From the NCBI GenBank assembly GCA_025922715.1, contig JAICHH010000077.1, forward strand, positions 1 through 7,898: 7,898 nucleotides of DNA, given 5' to 3'. The notes under the pieces were generated by a model. That model had not been told where the DNA came from and made no database searches. It was given only the letters and a program-made list of their open reading frames with translations. Positions 5,255-7,898 of this stretch are shown in pieces (the stretch's first letter is position 1; each line of letters starts with the position of its first letter). The stretch comes from Nitrososphaeraceae archaeon (GTDB taxonomy: Archaea; Thermoproteota; Nitrososphaeria; Nitrososphaerales; Nitrososphaeraceae). The translations under genes were made by a program, and so were the position numbers.

Positions 5255-6881
5255 GAGAGGCATTTTGAATAAAGGCCTCAAATGCCTGTTCTGGTTTTCC
5301 TGGCCGGCTATCAAATTCTGCATGATATTGAACGGCAAAATAAAATTTATGATTAGGAATTTCTAATATCTCCGTTCTTTTTTCATTGTCTGAAAATCCT
5401 GATAAAATCATTCCGTTTTTACTTAAAACAGATAAGTAATTTTTGTTAAATTCAAATCTGTGTCTATGTCTTCTAATAATAAAATTATTCGAGTATATTT
5501 TTGACGCAAGTGTATTAGAATTTATAAGAATTTTATGACTACCTAGTCTCATCGTTCCTCCCATATTATTTATCGTCTTTTGTTCAGGCATAAATTCAAC
5601 TACAGGATCGCAAGTATTTGGATCTATTTCAGTAGAATTAGCATTAACAATTCCACATACATTTCTAGCAAATGAAACAATAGACAATTGAAATCCAAAA
5701 CAGATTCCAAGAAAGGGAATATTTGCTTCTCGTGCAAAATTAGCCACATTAATTATACCCTCAGAACCACGTTTTCCAAATCCTCCTGGAATAAGAATAC
5801 CATCAAATTTTTTAAGTACCGAAATTTTTTCTTTTGTAGGAGTATCAAATTTTTCAGAATCAATCCATGCAACTTCTAATTTATTTCCTAGCTTAGCTGC
5901 TGCATGAGAAAGAGATTGATATACACTAACATAGCTATCAGGAAGAGATACATATTTACCAACTATTGCAACATATACTTCTTTACTATATTCGGAAAAG
6001 GATTTTGCTATTAGTTTCCAGTTAGACCATTTTATAAATAGATTCTGTAAGCTTAATTTATTATCTATTATACTAACTATTCCCTGCTCCGCTAGAATTT
6101 CTGGTACTAAAAAAATAGACTTAACATCATGACAAGAAAAAACACAATTCGAATTTACGTTAGCAAAAAGAGATATTTTTCTCCTTGCATCATCAGATAA
6201 AATATTTTTACATCTTATTACTAATAGATCTGGATTAATACCTATTCTTCTAAGTTCTTGTACACTATGTTGTGTGGGTTTCGTTTTTTGTTCACCAACT
6301 ACATCTAAGATTGGTGCTAAAGTCACATGAACAAAGAGTGTATTATAATCCCCTTCTTCAAGTTTCATTTGTCGAAAAGCCTCCAAGAAAGGGAGGCTTT
6401 CAATATCGCCCACAGTGCCTCCACATTCAATTACCAATATGTCTAAGTCTTCTTGGATAGATATTTTCCTTAGTTTATTTTTAATTGCATCAGTAACATG
6501 AGGAATAATCTGGACACACTGACCTAGATATTTACCTTGTCTTTCATCATCTATTACTTCAGAATAAATTCTCCCTGTTGTTATATTATGATCCCTAGAT
6601 AATTCTATATTTAAAAACCGTTCATAATTTCCTATATCCATATCACATTCACCCCCGTCGCATGTTACAAATACCTCACCATGAGCAACAGGATTCATAG
6701 TTCCTGCATCATAGTTTACATATGGGTCTATTTTTACGCATGAAACATTAAGCCCTGTTAATTGTAAAATTTTACCTATAGAAGAGGAAATTACTCCTTT
6801 ACCTAATCCTGAAAGAACACCTCCTGTTACAAAAATATATTTAATATGATGATCTTTAACTTTATTTCTTGTTAATCGCAC
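5244..6881 (-). CDS. pyrG: CTP synthase (glutamine-hydrolysing)
   Basis: A full-length 545-residue PyrG, which makes CTP from UTP, ATP and glutamine in the cytosol. The synthetase half starts with YIFVTGGVLSGLGKG (15-29, P-loop), then KIDPYVNYDAGTMNP (50-64), HGEVFVTCDGGECDMDIGNYERF (67-89, with D75 and further Mg-binding residues), and CGGTVGDIES (153-162). The class I glutamine amidotransferase half has IPGGFGKRG (364-372), the GICFG nucleophile elbow with C394, GGTMRLG (441-447), RHRHRFEFN (471-479) and H520/E522 in QYHAEF, so the triad is intact (HAE instead of the usual HPE). The start is GTG; an ATG two bases upstream is in another frame, and no other start exists before the upstream in-frame stop. 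The N-terminus is about 12 residues longer than in E. coli. A T-rich stretch in the NAD kinase gene (minus strand, 5207-5197) may end its transcript. Confidence 0.98.
   Translation of the reverse strand: MRLTRNKVKDHHIKYIFVTGGVLSGLGKGVISSSIGKILQLTGLNVSCVKIDPYVNYDAGTMNPVAHGEVFVTCDGGECDMDIGNYERFLNIELSRDHNITTGRIYSEVIDDERQGKYLGQCVQIIPHVTDAIKNKLRKISIQEDLDILVIECGGTVGDIESLPFLEAFRQMKLEEGDYNTLFVHVTLAPILDVVGEQKTKPTQHSVQELRRIGINPDLLVIRCKNILSDDARRKISLFANVNSNCVFSCHDVKSIFLVPEILAEQGIVSIIDNKLSLQNLFIKWSNWKLIAKSFSEYSKEVYVAIVGKYVSLPDSYVSVYQSLSHAAAKLGNKLEVAWIDSEKFDTPTKEKISVLKKFDGILIPGGFGKRGSEGIINVANFAREANIPFLGICFGFQLSIVSFARNVCGIVNANSTEIDPNTCDPVVEFMPEQKTINNMGGTMRLGSHKILINSNTLASKIYSNNFIIRRHRHRFEFNKNYLSVLSKNGMILSGFSDNEKRTEILEIPNHKFYFAVQYHAEFDSRPGKPEQAFEAFIQNASLKS
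5258..5287 (+). terminator. Possible hairpin just past the NAD kinase stop
   Basis: AGGCATTT (5258-5265) and AAATGCCT (5280-5287) form a perfect 8-base stem over 14 bases, starting 4 bases after the NAD kinase stop (5254) and lying inside the pyrG coding end. It is richer in G and C than its surroundings. A loose T/C-rich stretch follows, but no solid T-run, so termination is only a possibility; repeated Ala codons in pyrG may explain it. Confidence 0.25.
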
Positions 6882-6912
6882 ATCAAAGTTTAGATAATCT
6901 TCTTTTTATTCG

Positions 6913-6921
6913 TTTTTAAAG
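6913..6921 (-). promoter_or_regulatory. TATA box of pyrG
   Basis: Minus strand CTTTAAAAA, centred about 36 bases before the GTG at 6881, giving a predicted leader near 10 bases. It shares the CTTTAAA core with the eS26 and NAD kinase boxes. Confidence 0.4.
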
Positions 6922-7060
6922 ATAAATGTGAATCCTTACATATAATTAATTGATATACACAATTAAAGAATAGTCTAAATATAAATAATAAGTAAAAATA
7001 TGTCAGTATTCAAAACTATTATATTTTAAATAGATGGACAAATAGTATATATTATTTTCA

Positions 7061-7074
7061 TAGTAGCGATACTA
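7061..7074. other. Small hairpin with GNRA-type loop
   Basis: TAGTA (7061-7065) pairs with TACTA (7070-7074) around GCGA, which as RNA would be a stable GNRA tetraloop. The word GATACTA then repeats at 7068-7074 and 7080-7086, a 12-base period, allowing an alternative stem with 7060-7065. The stem is only 5 pairs and may be chance. Confidence 0.2.
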
Positions 7075-7188
7075 ATATTGATACTATAACAATATGCTTG
7101 TCATAATTAAAATAATCTCCATAAATAGATAATATAAAGATTTTTTATTTTGTGATAGTTTTTTGTTATAATATTTGACCTAATAAAT

Positions 7189-7200
7189 ACTTTATAAATA
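7189..7200 (+). promoter_or_regulatory. TATA-like box inside the gene-poor region
   Basis: ACTTTATAAATA is the closest match in the window to the archaeal TTTATAAA consensus. It predicts a transcript start near 7221 on the plus strand, yet no normal gene follows before 7691. The core is palindromic, so the direction is uncertain, and the surrounding AT-richness weakens the call. Confidence 0.3.
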
Positions 7201-7276
7201 TGATAAATGATAGAATATAACTAAGGTAAATTTGAATTTATTACGATTTATTAAATTTTTGACTTCTATAAATAAT

Positions 7277-7345
7277 ATGAATAACCTAATTCTACTATTT
7301 ATATTGTTAATAATCCTACTTTATATTGTTTATCTTAATCAATGA
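7277..7345 (+). CDS. Possible 22-residue hydrophobic peptide
   Basis: ATG at 7277 opens a 22-codon frame, almost all Leu/Ile/Phe/Tyr after MNN, enough for one membrane helix, ending in TGA at 7343-7345. That stop overlaps the next ATG (7342) as ATGA, the usual mark of coupled translation. There is no Shine-Dalgarno; ATTTATTAAAT (7246-7256) lies about 26 bases upstream and could give a leaderless mRNA. AT-rich random sequence readily encodes such residues, so this is weak. Confidence 0.15.
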   Translation: MNNLILLFILLIILLYIVYLNQ

Positions 7346-7419
7346 GAATATTTTTACTTTTTATCTTCATATTATTACCAATCCACTATTCAATAAAATT
7401 TATATACTCATGGATTTAA
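7342..7419 (+). CDS. Possible 25-residue hydrophobic peptide
   Basis: Starts within the stop of the previous short frame (ATGA) and ends at TAA 7417-7419. It begins MRIFLLFIFILLPIHYS, a basic residue then a hydrophobic run, like a tiny membrane peptide or a signal-peptide remnant. No family is recognised. The overlap is the only positive evidence; composition alone could produce it. Confidence 0.15.
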   Translation: MRIFLLFIFILLPIHYSIKFIYSWI

Positions 7420-7662
7420 TGATTAATGATTAGAAATAATAAATATAGTTCGACAGAAACAAATTTTCTCGACTTTACTCATATGTTATAGTATTATTTT
7501 CTATATTAATTCCATTGTTTTTTGTAGTACTAAAATCTTCAATAAAATTATTTTAAATTATTTGTATATCCCTATCTTCCGAAATTATTACTTATCCTTT
7601 TTGTAGTTATTATTTTATTATTTATTATAATTATATAATAGTACTGACCCAAATGTCCCAAA

Positions 7663-7671
7663 TTAAATATA
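7663..7671 (+). promoter_or_regulatory. TATA box of the right-edge secreted gene
   Basis: TTAAATATA centred about 24 bases before the ATG at 7691, which would place the transcript start at or next to that ATG. This supports 7691 as the intended start even though it is out of frame with the signal peptide. Confidence 0.4.
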
Positions 7672-7690
7672 CTTAATTGAGTAAGACTAT

Positions 7691-7898
7691 ATGATTAAAG
7701 ACGATAACTTCAATATTTATCCTTGTATTTGCCATTTCGCTATTAATGATAGGGCTATTGCTGGACAAGGTAGATGCAGAAGAATTTCTAACTCCCAGAT
7801 CTAATTTTGTAGGTCAAGAATCTAGCCTCTCTACATTAATAAATAATGCATTGTTGGGCAATGTTAACTCTAATCCTATAGATTCAACAATTTTAGAT
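7691..7898 (+). CDS. Secreted protein of unknown function, 3' end cut; start apparently frameshifted
   Basis: From 7695 to the edge the frame is open for 68 codons and reads as a signal peptide: KTITS, a hydrophobic run IFILVFAISLLMIGLLL, then KVDA followed by EEF, with Val at -3 and Ala at -1 of a signal peptidase I site. The mature part begins EEFLTPRSNFVGQESSLS and continues past the window. No family is recognised. In this frame there is a TGA at 7692-7694 and no usual start until ATG 7746, which would cut the signal peptide in half. The ATG at 7691, well placed behind a TATA box, is one base out of frame; without one base around 7697-7700 it would read MIKTITSIF. Options are a sequencing error, a real mutation, or a non-standard start. 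Frame confident, start not. Confidence 0.55.

Larger units (their letters stand above)
6882..7690. other. Long gene-poor, extremely AT-rich region (809 bases)
   Basis: Lies between divergent pyrG and the right-edge secreted gene. It contains the pyrG promoter at the left, an inverted repeat TTAATTG/CAATTAA (6946-6952 and 6960-6966), a small hairpin with a GCGA loop (7061-7074), a canonical-looking TATA (7189-7200), very short hydrophobic ORFs (7277-7419), start-less hydrophobic reading frames about 7447-7640, and the TATA of the right-edge gene (7663-7671). I see no gene of normal length, no tRNA and no clear C/D-box RNA. It may be plain spacer, decayed gene sequence or an untranslated transcript. 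Confidence 0.55.

Noticed and set aside
6946..6966. TTAATTG/CAATTAA inverted repeat upstream of pyrG as an operator
   Set aside because: All-AT arms of 7 bases are expected often in this composition, and it lies behind the likely TATA box; kept only as a note in the region description.
6882..7690. tRNA, C/D-box sRNA or CRISPR repeats in the gene-poor region
   Set aside because: I found no TTCGA-type T-arm with pairing stems, no paired C and D boxes, and no regularly spaced repeats.
1..7898. Insertion sequence, integrase, phage or defence genes
   Set aside because: No transposase, recombinase, nuclease or toxin-like protein and no terminal repeats are visible.

Overview
The window looks like chromosomal DNA of an AT-rich ammonia-oxidising-type archaeon (Thaumarchaeota/Nitrososphaerota). 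The clearest pointer is a complete 95-residue ribosomal protein eS26, a subunit found in eukaryotes and in the crenarchaeal/thaumarchaeal/Asgard side of the archaea but not in bacteria. Supporting signs are a CDP-alcohol phosphatidyltransferase of the archaetidylinositol-phosphate synthase type, archaeal TATA boxes about 24-36 bases before start codons, several apparently leaderless starts, and secreted LamG-repeat proteins. A low-GC group I.1b lineage would fit, but genus is inference.

Layout: a secreted tandem-LamG protein runs off the left edge (1-837, minus). After a 414-base AT-rich gap carrying two neighbouring palindromes come a Wzx/MATE-like polysaccharide flippase (1252-2391, plus), a PIG-L/LmbE zinc deacetylase (2417-3100, minus), a CDP-alcohol phosphatidyltransferase (3161-3757, plus), eS26 (3758-4045, minus), an NAD kinase-like protein with a C-terminal winged helix (4250-5254, plus) and CTP synthase PyrG (5244-6881, minus). 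An 809-base, extremely AT-rich stretch follows with no convincing gene. The right edge (about 7691-7898, plus) holds the 5' end of a secreted protein whose signal peptide is one base out of frame with the only well-placed ATG.

Every gene lies on the opposite strand from its neighbour, so there is no operon. Convergent pairs abut (0 bases between stops) or overlap by 11 bases; divergent pairs share spacers of 60 to 414 bases.

Functionally there is a cell-envelope group (LamG protein, flippase, deacetylase, phosphatidyltransferase) beside housekeeping genes (eS26, NAD kinase, PyrG). CTP made by PyrG is the precursor of the CDP-archaeol used by the phosphatidyltransferase. The deacetylase and phosphatidyltransferase are divergent across 60 bases, which raises the possibility of an amino-sugar-inositol ether lipid pathway; this is a hypothesis only. 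I found no mobile element, CRISPR array, tRNA or rRNA, and nothing I would call a clearly new system. The most unusual items are the GGDR-for-GGDG change plus winged-helix fusion in the NAD kinase, the start-proximal frameshift at 7691-7701, and the gene-poor region at 6882-7690.
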